Below are positions 8,108 through 17,431 of a DNA stretch of 64,000 nucleotides, piece after piece (position 1 is the first letter of the stretch; every line of letters starts with the position of its first letter). Origin of the DNA: BTUB01 sp963836585 (GTDB lineage Bacteria; Babelota; Babeliae; Babelales; Vermiphilaceae). The stretch covers positions 496,001-560,000 of the forward strand of contig CAWIJV010000003.1 in NCBI GenBank assembly GCA_963836585.1. The letters are read 5' to 3'. The position numbers and the translations under genes were made by a program. The notes beneath the pieces are model-generated. The model searched no databases. It worked only from the letters and a program-made list of their open reading frames with translations, and was not told where the DNA came from.

Positions 8108-9445
8108 GAGGCTGTAAACTATTTTGTGTAAATGGGATAAATGGTATAAGCTGAAAATACAGAAATAACCTCCATTTAACAGGATTTTTTATGGCAGAGA
8201 TAAACAACAACATAGATTTTAGCCAATTGGCAAAAAATTGCAAAAACCTCAAAGATGTCCACACGGTGGTAAAAAGCATGATGAAGGGTGTCATCGAGGG
8301 TATTTTGCAGGAGGAGCTAAACCAGCACCTGGGCTACCAGAAGCACTCAAAGGTGGGAAGCAACTCAGGCAATAGCAGAAACGGCACCTCGTCCAAAACG
8401 GTACTCAGCACCGCCGGTGAGATTGAAATTGCGATTCCCCGGGATAGGAACGGCGAGTTCAGCCCTCAGCTTGTAAAGTCATACCAAACCGACATAAGTG
8501 AGTTCGATGAGAGGATTATCTCGATGTATGCTCGTGGTATGACAACTCGAGACATCCAGGCCCATGTACAGGAGATTTACGGCGCTGAGATATCTCCAAC
8601 AATGGTCTCAATGATCACGGACAAAGTCTTGCATGTTGCCCACGAGTGGCAGCAAAGGCCGCTTGCATCGGTGTACGTGATCACCTACTTCGATGCTATT
8701 TTTTATAAAGTTCGTGATGGCGGGAAGATAGTCTCCAAAGCAGCATACACCTGCCTTGGCGTTGATATAAATGGCAATAAGGACATTCTTGGATTATGGA
8801 TTGGGTCAAGCGAGGGAGCGACCTATTGGCTTTCAATTATGAATGAGCTCAAGGCACGCGGGGTCAAAGACATTTTTATTGCCTGCATTGACGGACTCAA
8901 GGGTATGGGCGAAGCGATAGAAACGGCTTTCCCTCGCACTGAAATACAGCGATGCGTTATTCACATGATGCGCAATTCTTTTAAATATGTTGCGCACAAG
9001 AATAGTAAGCAATTCATTGCGGATTTGAAATTAGTTTACACGGCGGCATCAGAGTCAGAAGCACGCTACTACCTTGGTCTGCTTGAGCAAAAATGGGGGA
9101 CGAAATACCCGCTGGCAGTAAAGCCTTGGGTTGAGCAATGGGCGCACGTTTCGACGTATTTTAAGTACCCGGCTGAGCTGCGACGACTTATTTATACGAC
9201 CAATGCCGTTGAAGCACTCCATCGCCAGTTCCGTAAAGTGAGCAAAAATAGAACCGTTCTTGCCACTGATGAGTCGCTGTTTAAGCTGCTGTTTTTGGCT
9301 GCGCGGGACATTCAAAAAAAGTGGTTGTTCCCTGTTCGTGGTTGGACAGAAATCGCAACACAACTGCACGTCTTTTTTAATGAAAGGGTTACGGCAAATT
9401 AGTGAGTTGAAATAAAACTATTTACACAAAATAGTTGACAGACCC
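8108..9445 (+). mobile_element. IS256-family insertion sequence with target duplication
   Basis: A 1338-bp element bounded by inverted repeats (8108-8133 and 9420-9445). The core CTGTCAACTATTTTGTG is present at both ends with one mismatch inside it. The 8-bp target duplication GCTGCCAC lies at 8100-8107 and 9446-9453, a size usual for the family. It encodes an intact transposase and interrupts a phage-type replication gene. Confidence 0.95.
8191..9402 (+). CDS. IS256-family (mutator-type) transposase
   Basis: A full-length 403-residue transposase. The DDE triad is visible as Asp168 (YFDAIFYK), Asp234 (IACIDGLKG) and Glu341 (TTNAVEALHRQFRK). The CVIHMMRNS and ARGMTTRDI segments are family hallmarks. 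Codon use is more GC-rich than its AT-rich surroundings, consistent with recent arrival. It starts at ATG 8191 after ACAGGA. The intact frame and matching ends suggest it can still move. Confidence 0.96.
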   Translation: MAEINNNIDFSQLAKNCKNLKDVHTVVKSMMKGVIEGILQEELNQHLGYQKHSKVGSNSGNSRNGTSSKTVLSTAGEIEIAIPRDRNGEFSPQLVKSYQTDISEFDERIISMYARGMTTRDIQAHVQEIYGAEISPTMVSMITDKVLHVAHEWQQRPLASVYVITYFDAIFYKVRDGGKIVSKAAYTCLGVDINGNKDILGLWIGSSEGATYWLSIMNELKARGVKDIFIACIDGLKGMGEAIETAFPRTEIQRCVIHMMRNSFKYVAHKNSKQFIADLKLVYTAASESEARYYLGLLEQKWGTKYPLAVKPWVEQWAHVSTYFKYPAELRRLIYTTNAVEALHRQFRKVSKNRTVLATDESLFKLLFLAARDIQKKWLFPVRGWTEIATQLHVFFNERVTAN

Positions 9446-9795
9446 GCTGCCACTGCAAAGAAGATACTTTTGCATTACATTGATGAGCTTGAAAGCAAAA
9501 GGCCGCCATTGTTGGATTATAGAGCTACCAATGATAAAGCCCTGCTTGCTGATTTAATATTCAATAATCCTGAGCTGGGTTCCAAAAGAATATTGCAGAT
9601 GTATGGATTATCGAAAGCCTTGAGAGTATTACTATCCGTGAATTAAGGGGCATGCTATCAAAGCGGAATCAAAGGGATTGGAATCGGCTTATGGCTGAGG
9701 CAAAAGAAGTGAGGTTTCCAGGCATTCAAAAGCCTTTGGGGATCATTAGGGAACATATAATGAAATTTAGGACACTAAGATTAGCTAAGCATTAA
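9446..9795 (+). pseudogene. Phage/plasmid replication initiator, C-terminal part with frameshift
   Basis: It continues the frame of the 7323 fragment after the IS: AATAKKILLHYIDELESKRP, then LLDYRATNDKALL and NNPELGSKRILQMYG. At about 9624 a missing base shifts the frame; adding one G (TTGGAG) joins SKALES to ITIRELRGMLSKRNQRDW and runs to the stop at 9793-9795. RELRGML and the following tryptophan region are typical of the C-terminus of these replication proteins. The gene is therefore broken twice, once by an IS and once by a possible single-base error. Confidence 0.8.
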
Positions 9796-10061
9796 TAAGA
9801 TCACTCAGCCTTTCCCATTTATGGATTATATAACCAAAGCTGATAAGTAAATTGTGCCTATCCTAGAAACCCTTTTGAATTCCGTGGATTGGTAAGATGA
9901 TCCCAAATAAGCCAGAGGTCGTTCTTTGTTCTATATAAATATTCTAATTGAATATAATTATTTGAAAAAAAGCCTTTATTTATGCTACTTTATTGACTTT
10001 ATTCCTAATTATACTAGCATATAAATATATGTACTTTTTCTGCTCTTAAATGGAGAACTTC
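9796..10061. other. AT-rich intergenic region
   Basis: No gene is seen. The last 100 bases are very AT-rich and probably hold the promoter for the lipoprotein gene at 10062. No convincing terminator for the replication gene was found. Confidence 0.4.
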
Positions 10062-10724
10062 ATGAAAAATATGGCTATCGCCCTCATTATGGGTAGCATA
10101 TTAACTGTATTACCAGGTTGCATTCGCCAACCAATCCGAATCTCAAGCACAAGCTATGCTGATACCACTAAAATCTCTAATGGATTTTCTAAAGATAAAT
10201 CATTCGCAGTTGCGAGTATTCCCAGTGCAGATGGAGCAGGTCAACAAAATGAACTCCAATCAAAAGAATTAGAACAGAAAATTGCAATCGCCATGAACCA
10301 CAATGGATATCACATAGAAAATTCAGCTTCAGCAAACTACTATCTATTATTTGATTATGGTATCAAAGCCGAAACTAAAACTCTAAATGTTGCTAAATAT
10401 ATTCCTGGGCAAACAGTTACCAGCACAGGATCTTTAAGTGGAACCTACGGATATTACGGACAGTACAATCAGCTGTCTACTTCATCGGGTACATATGTGT
10501 ACATGCCTGAAGATCATACTTTTTTCACTAAGTTTCTTAATTTTTATGTCTACGATGCAAATGAATGTAAAACCTCATCTAAAAATAAAACTCCTCCACA
10601 AATATGGCAAGGCACAGCCTGGAATATCGATGAATATGGTGATTTAAGAAGCATATCTCGATTTTCTAATAGTCCACTTAGTAAGGATATTCGGGAAAAA
10701 TTCAGTGGGAACAATTACAAATGA
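10062..10724 (+). CDS. Lipoprotein of unknown function
   Basis: A 220-residue protein with a type II signal peptide ending in a lipobox (TVLPGC), so it is probably membrane-anchored. The body has a strand-rich central part (DKSFAVASIPSAD; ANYYLLFDYGI; IWQGTAWNID). This resembles DUF4136-type lipoproteins, but I do not claim membership. There is a serine/tyrosine/glycine-rich stretch around residues 125-155. ATG 10062 is preferred over ATG 10050 because GGAG lies seven bases upstream of it. It opens a run of five small same-strand genes (10062-13040), four of them with signal peptides, lying between the dead replication gene and the dead recombinase. Confidence 0.7.
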   Translation: MKNMAIALIMGSILTVLPGCIRQPIRISSTSYADTTKISNGFSKDKSFAVASIPSADGAGQQNELQSKELEQKIAIAMNHNGYHIENSASANYYLLFDYGIKAETKTLNVAKYIPGQTVTSTGSLSGTYGYYGQYNQLSTSSGTYVYMPEDHTFFTKFLNFYVYDANECKTSSKNKTPPQIWQGTAWNIDEYGDLRSISRFSNSPLSKDIREKFSGNNYK

Positions 10725-10848
10725 TATGTATGGCGACGATCAATCTGTTGCATTGCTACGTCATACTTATTTAAATCCTTCAACACTTGCGTAGGATAAT
10801 CATCGTTATTTTAATTTTTAATAACTAAATTCAATAGTAAGGAAAATC

Positions 10849-11205
10849 ATGAAAAAACTATCACTAGCATTTACTCTAAGCTTATTAGCTTTACCTTTAT
10901 GTGCGAATCAAGAAAATATAGCTATTGGAGATACTAAGCCAAATTATGATTTATTAATGAGTCAATGCAATTTCATTCTTTCTAATTATTCAAAGAGAGG
11001 CGATGTGTATGGCGTATTTTGCTATGAATCTATTTGCGAATATCTAAAAAAACAAAATACTTCTGATGCATTTAACGTTTTGAATAATTTAGTTTTGGCT
11101 GGCCGTTTACCTACTTATGAATTTAGCATTAATGGATGTGAATTATTAGGGAATCAAGCATTAAGAAATGTGGGCGTTAATCCAATTGTAAGTCATTACT
11201 ACTAA
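10849..11205 (+). CDS. Small exported protein, 118 aa
   Basis: It has a clean signal peptide (MKKLSLAFTLSLLALPLCANQ). The mature part contains several cysteines (residues about 42, 60, 65, 104) that could form disulfides. The family is not recognised. AAGGAAAA lies upstream of ATG 10849. It is in the AT-rich lipoprotein cluster. Confidence 0.65.
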   Translation: MKKLSLAFTLSLLALPLCANQENIAIGDTKPNYDLLMSQCNFILSNYSKRGDVYGVFCYESICEYLKKQNTSDAFNVLNNLVLAGRLPTYEFSINGCELLGNQALRNVGVNPIVSHYY

Positions 11206-11255
11206 TTTGATTTACCTATTATTGTATATTATGATTCCCTTTTAAATGGTGCGTT

Positions 11256-12044
11256 ATGAAAAAACTTCTATTATTAATCCCTTTCTTATTGCTATTAAAT
11301 GGCTGCATGCCAGAAAAATCATCAGATAAAGCTATTCCTAATGAACATAAAACCGAAACATCTTCTTTAGAGCTAATACAGTCAAAGCAAGAACAGAAAG
11401 AATGGGATATAAATAAATGGAAAAATTCAGAAAATAAAGCCGATCTTCTAGATATAGTAAATGCTGGATTATTCAACGGTGATCGTGGCGCTTTATACTT
11501 CTTAGGGTTATGTCATATGATCGGTGCGGATGGAATAACGATTGATGTTGAACAAGCTAATGATTTTTTTGATAAATCTGCTTCTCTTGGATTTGCTCCG
11601 GCTCTCGATAAAATACGTTCAATGTATCTTTATGACCAGCAAGATCTTTTCCTTATGATGGTTTATCTTAATCTTACCGTATCAGCAGGGCATTACGAGT
11701 TTGCCAAAGCCTATCATAATACAAGAAGTGAAATCATTGAAAATTTTGGTGCAAACATTGCTCGAGAAATAGAGCGAATTGCAGTCCATAAACAAAAATT
11801 AATTGAAAAAAACAAAGCCGAATTAACTCGAAATGCTAATCTTACAGAGCTTGTTATTTACGGGAAATTTAAAGAAATTACTCAAGAAGATTTGCTCTTT
11901 GATGCCAATTATTGGACTCAAGTTCACAAAGGCAATTCACCAGAAAATATTGATACATGGATTAAAGAAAATTTTGTTCTTTTAATTGAACGAGCTGGAC
12001 AAAAAGCCAAAGAAGATCACAAACGTCTAGAAAACTATAAATAA
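11256..12044 (+). CDS. Lipoprotein with Sel1/TPR-like helical repeats
   Basis: A 262-residue protein with a lipobox (LLLNGC) after a leucine-rich signal. The segment at about residues 75-150 (GDRGALYFLGLCHMIGADG, then ANDFFDKSASLGFAPAL) has the spacing of Sel1-like repeats, where a small residue plus YxLG pattern is followed by an A..F..A..LG.. helix. Sel1 and TPR folds mediate protein contacts. The C-terminal ~90 residues are charged and helical. It is followed after 10 bases by the next gene, so the two are likely co-transcribed. Confidence 0.7.
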   Translation: MKKLLLLIPFLLLLNGCMPEKSSDKAIPNEHKTETSSLELIQSKQEQKEWDINKWKNSENKADLLDIVNAGLFNGDRGALYFLGLCHMIGADGITIDVEQANDFFDKSASLGFAPALDKIRSMYLYDQQDLFLMMVYLNLTVSAGHYEFAKAYHNTRSEIIENFGANIAREIERIAVHKQKLIEKNKAELTRNANLTELVIYGKFKEITQEDLLFDANYWTQVHKGNSPENIDTWIKENFVLLIERAGQKAKEDHKRLENYK

Positions 12045-12054
12045 AGCACACAAT

Positions 12055-12291
12055 ATGAAAAAAACATTCATCTCTTTGTTTATTCTATTTATATCGATAG
12101 CATCAACTAATAAAGTATGCGCGAAACGAGCTTCTTTCGGACGCACGAAAAAATCTACCCCCAAGCGGGCATATGAAGGGTTTGGAAAGCCTAGCAAAGC
12201 TAATGGCAGAATAAAAACAAAAACTACTCATGGTTATTTCAAACCAAGCAATGGATATAAGTTTGTTAACCCTTATTCAAGAAGTAAGTAA
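12055..12291 (+). CDS. Small basic exported protein, 78 aa
   Basis: A signal peptide (residues about 1-23, ending VCAKR) is followed by a very basic, glycine/lysine/serine-rich tail with tracts such as RTKKSTPKRAYEGFGKPSKA. The mature peptide would be about 55 residues. Low complexity prevents family assignment. It is spaced 10 bases after the Sel1-like lipoprotein gene. Confidence 0.6.
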   Translation: MKKTFISLFILFISIASTNKVCAKRASFGRTKKSTPKRAYEGFGKPSKANGRIKTKTTHGYFKPSNGYKFVNPYSRSK

Positions 12292-12314
12292 ATAACATAT
12301 AAATGGAGTTTTTC

Positions 12315-13040
12315 ATGGAAAATAATTCAAACTATCGGATTTGGTTTTTTGTATTAATATGTATAGGATTTTTTTCTTTAAATAAAATCACAAATTATAT
12401 CGAAGCAAAACAATCAAATGATTATAACTCAGAAGTGTACTTGCGAAAAATATCTCAAAAACTTGAAGAATTATATGAGCAGGTAAAGCCATATAATGAA
12501 AATTGGGAATACGATTCAATAAAAGCAAAAGCTGAAGAAGCAGAATTTAAAATTTATCTATGGCTTGAACAAATAAGACTGTATGGTACTGGAAAAATAC
12601 GAACAGGATTGCTATCCTCATTCATTCCTGAATCGTGGTTGAATTATGAAGAAATTAGCTTTGATTCTTGCAATGAAGTATTGCTTAAGTATTATGCGCA
12701 AGATAAATATTACCTAAAACAAGAACTCGAATTAATAAAGCCTACGCTTTCAAAAAGATCTGAAATGGCTCAATGGTTAAAAGAACACATGATCTTTAAG
12801 ATTGAACTCGAAATGGATCATATCATAAAAAAAGAAATTGCTGATGATCTAATAAGCAATAATAATTTTGAGATACCAAATAATCTGTATTATAAAGTTC
12901 GCCAATTATTTGATTACTCGAACAACAAGCAAAAAATAAAAACAATCGTAAATGAAATTATAAAAAATAATTGGAATATTGAAAGTTATTGCGCAAGTGA
13001 GCTTATCCGAAAAAACTTTATTCCCAATTACGTTTCATAG
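12315..13040 (+). CDS. Membrane-anchored helical protein of unknown function
   Basis: About 241 residues. One N-terminal transmembrane helix (residues ~8-24, WFFVLICIGFFSLNKI) precedes a long charged, mostly helical domain rich in Lys, Glu and Asn. ATG 12315 fits the GGAG nine bases upstream better than ATG 12303. It is the last gene of the AT-rich cluster and ends just before a strong terminator. The family is not recognised. Confidence 0.65.
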   Translation: MENNSNYRIWFFVLICIGFFSLNKITNYIEAKQSNDYNSEVYLRKISQKLEELYEQVKPYNENWEYDSIKAKAEEAEFKIYLWLEQIRLYGTGKIRTGLLSSFIPESWLNYEEISFDSCNEVLLKYYAQDKYYLKQELELIKPTLSKRSEMAQWLKEHMIFKIELEMDHIIKKEIADDLISNNNFEIPNNLYYKVRQLFDYSNNKQKIKTIVNEIIKNNWNIESYCASELIRKNFIPNYVS

Positions 13041-13050
13041 TTATTTAGAA

Positions 13051-13083
13051 AGCCAGGAGTTAATTTGCCTGGCTTTTTTTTAT
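13051..13083 (+). terminator. Rho-independent terminator
   Basis: AGCCAGG (13051-13057) pairs with CCTGGCT (13068-13074) and is followed by a run of T. It closes the small-lipoprotein cluster. Confidence 0.85.
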
Positions 13084-13156
13084 AGAAATATTTTGCTTTC
13101 TGATTACACTGCTAGAGGTTCTGAATTTTTAAACCCTCTAGCAAGTAGACGTATTC

Positions 13157-14603
13157 ATGAAAGCAATTCTCATCGCACGTGTAAGCACAGAAGAACAAAG
13201 AGAAGCCGGCAATTCACTTCCAGCACAAGTGGCTCGGCTTGAAAAATACTGCCAAAGCAAAGGTTTCAAATCACCAAGTATGTAGCTTTGATGAAAGTGC
13301 TTATACCAATGATCGTTCTGAATTTGATCGCATTATCGATATCATTTTAGCCCAAAAAGAAAAGATTGCTGTTTGTTGCGATAAAGTGGATCGGCTTTCA
13401 CGCAACATATTTGATAAGCGAATTTCCATCCTTTATGAAAAAGCATTCAGCGATGAAATAGAGTTGCATTTTGTATCTGATGGCCAGGTTATCACCAGCC
13501 GCATCTCTGCCGTAGAAAAATTCCAATTCGGTATCAGCCTCGGGTTGGCCAAATATTATTCAGATGCCATCAGCGATAACGTGAAGCGAGCCATGGAGCA
13601 AAAGCTACGTAAAGGTGAATGGCCCGCAAAAGCCCCTTATGGATATAAGAATATTACCAAGGAGATGGCAATACCGATATCATTGTGGATGAGTATGCAT
13701 CGCATATCGTGAGAAAGTATTTGAGCTGTATGCAACCGGGGCTTTTTCCATGGATTTGCTACGTGCAAAATTAAAAAAAGATTATGGCATTAATGGGCCA
13801 AAGGCTATTTGATAAAAATTCTCAAAAATCATTTTTATTATGGGGTTATGGTTATTAAGGGCAAACAATATCCCCATCGTTATCCACCTTTCATTACGCA
13901 ATCCCTTTTTGAGCAGGTACAAGCCGTGAAAAAAGGTCACAATAAAAAACCAGTTAAATTTGCAGGCAAACCATATATATACCGTGGACTTATTCGCTGC
14001 GCCGATTGTGGATTATCCATAACGCCAGAAAAGCATAAGGGGCATGTCTATTACCATTGCACCCAATATAACGGCAAGCATGGGGCAAAATGGCTGCGAG
14101 AAGAAGCGATCACTGAGCAATTGGGCATGTATTTAAGAAGATTCAGATGCCTGAGGATATGATTGATGAAATATAGAAACCTTAATGAGGTCACCAGAAT
14201 AAAATTGAATTCCATAATAGACACTTTGATAGGCTCATTCCGAACAAAAAACTACCACCAAGATGATGGATAATCTATACCTTGATAAACTCAAAGGGAG
14301 AATTACTGAGAGCGAATATGACAAATTTTACACATCATTTCGAGAACAAGTAACTGATATTAATATTCGACTTGAGCAATTACAAGAAGCTGAAGATAAC
14401 TATTATATTACTGTAAAGCATGTACTGGAGCTGGCTAACCGTGCATATGATTTATTTATAGGTTCTGAAGTTGAAGAAAAACGGCAATTAATCAAGCTTG
14501 TACTTCGAACTTGAGACTTAAAGATGAGAAGCTCCTCTGGGACGCTCATAAGCCATTCGATTTGATCCTAAAAAGTTCGGATCGACAAGAATGGCGGGGC
14601 TGA
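13157..14603 (+). pseudogene. Large serine recombinase (site-specific integrase), multiply frameshifted
   Basis: Read through several frames, the segment gives an ordered large serine recombinase. A resolvase catalytic domain comes first (AILIARVSTEEQREAGNSLP with the catalytic Ser, then DKVDRLSRN). A recombinase domain follows (KAPYGYKNI; YYGVMVIKGKQYP), then a zinc ribbon (IRCADCGLSITP, YYHCTQYNG), a coiled coil (LEQLQEAEDNY) and a C-terminal KPFDLILKSSDRQEWRG. Frame changes lie near 13270, 13660, 14140 and 14510, with a small gap near 14170-14260. ATG 13157 is the start. The final codons and stop (14601-14603) fall inside the 3' end of tRNA-Asp, so the gene sits at an attachment-like position. 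Confidence 0.85.
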
Positions 14604-14668
14604 TGGGACTCGAACCCACGACCTTCCGCGTGACAGGCGGACGCTCTAACCAACTGAGCTACAGCCCC
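14592..14668 (-). tRNA. tRNA-Asp (GTC), CCA encoded
   Basis: The complement folds as a cloverleaf: acceptor GGGGCTG/CAGCCCC, D-arm GCTCAGTTGGTTAGAGC, anticodon stem CCGC/GCGG with loop CTGTCAC, and T-arm GTGGGTTCGAGTCCCAT. The discriminator is G and CCA is encoded. Its 3' end overlaps the stop of the decayed serine recombinase. Confidence 0.95.
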
Positions 14669-14704
14669 ACTAATTTCCAACCGGATTTTAAACTGGTAAG
14701 AAAG

Positions 14705-14780
14705 TGGCTCCTCGGGCAGGACTCGAACCTGCGACCCAACGATTAACAGTCGTTTGCTCTACCAACTGAGCTACCGAGGA
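14705..14780 (-). tRNA. tRNA-Asn (GTT), CCA encoded
   Basis: The complement has acceptor TCCTCGG/CCGAGGA, D-arm GCTCAGTTGGTAGAGC and anticodon GTT in loop CTGTTAA. The T-arm is CAGGTTCGAGTCCTG, and the 3' GCCA is encoded. Confidence 0.95.
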
Positions 14781-14822
14781 ATAGTATTTCAATTAATTTA
14801 GGATTTGAGCCAGTCCAACTTT

Positions 14823-14932
14823 CCTTCGATACGAAAACTGCGTTTTCTACTCATGATGATCGTAATTTGAAGCGAAGTCTGGCCCCTGCCAGGCGTAGCT
14901 TGCCAAGCCGGAAGGCCTGGATAAGCGAAGAC
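14823..14932. repeat. Dispersed palindromic intergenic element
   Basis: It begins CCTTCGATACG, then a hairpin AAAAC-TGC-GTTTT, then CTACTCA; a second part has AAGCGAAGTCTGGC and a GC-rich inverted repeat. It lies between tRNA-Asn and tRNA-Val. Confidence 0.7.
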
Positions 14933-15008
14933 TGGTGGGCGGTGTAGGATTCGAACCTACGACCCCCAGTTTGTAAGACTGATGCTCTACCAACTGAGCT
15001 AACCGCCC
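14933..15008 (-). tRNA. tRNA-Val (TAC), CCA encoded
   Basis: The complement has acceptor GGGCGGT/ACCGCCC, D-arm GCTCAGTTGGTAGAGC and anticodon TAC in loop CTTACAA. The T-arm is TAGGTTCGAATCCTA and the 3' ACCA is encoded. It is third in a same-strand cluster with tRNA-Asn and tRNA-Asp. Confidence 0.95.
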
Positions 15009-15220
15009 CTATTTAAAAGACTAGAAAATTGTAAAAGAAAAGATAGTGAAAGTCAAAGCTTTTTGCCAGAGCTGGTTGGCCTTTGGTTATTCTGCGATTT
15101 GACAATCCCCAGGCGCTAGTAGAGACTTTTCGTGAAAGGGTGGCCAAATAGGGTCGATATACATGCCTCATCTTAACCGGCTTTCTCCCACTACCATCAT
15201 GTTATTTCAAGGAAGTTTTT

Positions 15221-15995
15221 ATGCAAAAACTGTTCTTAGCTCTTTTTATTAGTTTTCCAATTTTCTGCTGCGAGCATCCAGAATTAAACCGGTATATTTC
15301 TGCTCAAAGGAAACAGGCGTTAGAAGCTATTCAAAGGGATTTTGGAATATCTGATGAGCAATGGAGCTCAGTGACGCACATCCTTTCCAGTGTCTATGCG
15401 CGCCAAAAAGAAATGACATTTAATCCTGGCTTGTGGGGCCAGCAAGCCCATCAAGCGGTTGAGCATGAATTTGGGTTGGCTCCATCCACAAAAGTAGTTT
15501 ATAGAGCAATTATAGATGCGTTTGTGCGGAAGAATATTTAACTATTTTGATCTTACTTTTGTTGCATCGATTCCTGAAACGGAGAAAAAGTTTACTGTGT
15601 TAATATACGATTCGATTACTGATCAGGACCGTAAACTAAGGCCGGCATCTTTGCAAGAGTTCGCTGCTTGCGTGGCAACAAAAAACTTTTGTCAGCGAGC
15701 GCTCATAGCGGTTGACCCTGAAAAGCTGAGGAGATTGGATCCCATTGGGATAGAAATCGTAATGGATCATGAAGTGGGGCACTATGCTAAATGTGACGGA
15801 TTAACAAAAAGCTTGATCAAAAAATTATTAGAAAGAAATGGCCTTACCCAAGAACAAATAGAACAAACAAGAGCATGGCAAAGCTTGATCAAAACTACCA
15901 AAGAAGAAGCAGATGATTTTGCAATAAATAATGATCCGTTGAAAATAGCTTTGCATAATCAATATAATCTAAAGCCAGGTGAGTGGACCTTTTAA
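15221..15995 (+). pseudogene. Exported metallopeptidase-like protein (HExxH), frameshifted
   Basis: Two overlapping frames join near 15530 into one protein of about 255 residues. The first has a signal peptide (LFLALFISFPIFCC) and an AIQRDFGISDEQW segment. The second carries the zinc-binding helix MDHEVGHYAKCD. The layout matches the exported peptidases at 62465-63298 and 63292-64000 (EFNIAHDEWQ then IKHEMQHLKHMD), so the three are paralogs. One frameshift may be a base-call error rather than gene death. Confidence 0.65.
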
Positions 15996-16028
15996 CTTTC
16001 ACGTCGGTAAGTAGATTAGGGGAAGTGT

Positions 16029-17384
16029 ATGAAAATAACTTTTTTGGGTGCAAATGGAAGAAGTAACCGGATCAAAATATCTTATTGAACAAAAAGATAT
16101 AAAGATATTAGTCGATTGTGGGCTATTTCAGGGTGGTTATAAAACCACCAACGCAATTGGGATACCTTTCCGGAGAATCCTGCAACTATTAAGGCGGTTG
16201 TCTTAACGCATGCGCACATCGATCATACCGGCTATATCCCCGTATTAGTAAAGAATGGTTTCAAGGGTAAAATATATTGTTCAAAAGCCACCTATGAGCT
16301 GTGCGCAATCGTATTGCTTGATAATGGCAATATACAAGAAGAAGATGCAAAGCGATTTAATGAGCATAAAGATCCTGATGCTCCGGCAATGCAGCCCTTG
16401 TATACCAAGGCCGATGCGCAATATTCTTTAGGTTTTTTTCAAGTGACCGATTATGACAAGGCATTTAGCATTGGCCCGCTGAGCATCACCTTGATTCGCT
16501 GCAGCCATATTCTGGGTTCATCATTTGTGGTGCTGTTTGATGGTAAACAAATCCTCACCTTTTCGGGTGATCTTGGAAGTCCTCGCCAGCTCATGATGAA
16601 GGCTCCCACCAATCTTACACAAACAGATTATCTGGTTTTGGAATCAACCTATGGGGATAGACTCCATGAAGAGGGCGATCCGATTGGCATGCTGGGCCAG
16701 TTGATAAATAAGACCGTTGCGCAGGGCGGAATAGTTTTAATACCGGCATTTGCCGTGGGCCGGACTCAAACAGTTCTTTATTGCCTCTATCAGTTAAAGC
16801 AAAAAAAGATTATTCCTGATATTCCTATTTTTTTGGATAGCCCTATGGCAATAAGTGTTAGCAAGATATTTTGCGATTTTAAAGAGGATTATACATTACC
16901 CGATCTTTGTGTAAGGATGTTATTAATACTGCAACACCCACGCCCACGGTAGAAGAATCAAAGCATCTGGATACTCTTAAAGGCTCTGCAATAATTGTTG
17001 CAGGAAGTGGCATGATGGAGGGCGGGCCGCAATGGTGCATCATTTGCAAAAATATATTTCTGATCCTAAAAACACCCTCGTTCTGGTAGGGCTATCAGGG
17101 AGAGGGGACTCGAGGGCGTGATTTGCTAACGGTGCAAAAGAAATACATTTATTTGGTAACACCGTTGAAGTTCATGCAAAAATAAAAACAGTAGATCTAT
17201 TTTCAGCACATGCAGATTATAATGACATTTTGGAATGGTTGGGACATTTTGAACGAGCCCTAAAAAGATATTTCTCACCCATGGGAGATCTGATGCGGCG
17301 CAATCTTTAAAAGCGAAAATAGAGCAACGCTTTGGCTGGGCGGTAATCATTCCAAAATACCAAGAATCTTTTGATTTGGAGTGA
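16029..17384 (+). pseudogene. Beta-CASP metallo-beta-lactamase-fold RNase-like protein, heavily frameshifted
   Basis: Pieces in different frames reconstruct a ~450-residue MBL/beta-CASP protein. They are MKITFLGA, EVTGSKYLIE, VDCGLFQGG, the metal motif LTHAHIDHTGYIP, FSGDLG, LESTYGDR, AGSGMMEGG, LFSAHAD, and a C-terminal QRFGWAVIIPKY. This family includes RNA-processing exonucleases and RNA-specificity proteins. At least six frame changes are needed (about 16050, 16150, 16905, 17030, 17110 and 17260), more than in any neighbour. GGGGAAG precedes ATG 16029. Confidence 0.8.
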
Positions 17385-17431
17385 TTAATGTGCCTTCATT
17401 AAAAATGCGGTGTCATTAGTAGGTTTCTTGT

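Noticed and set aside
13239..14514. Three or four separate small genes in the recombinase region
   Set aside because: Read in order across frames they form one serine recombinase with its normal domain order, so they are fragments, not genes.
1..14600. The left region as a complete, active prophage or defence island
   Set aside because: The initiator and recombinase are both broken and no capsid, coat or recognised defence gene is present; decayed element remains is the safer reading.
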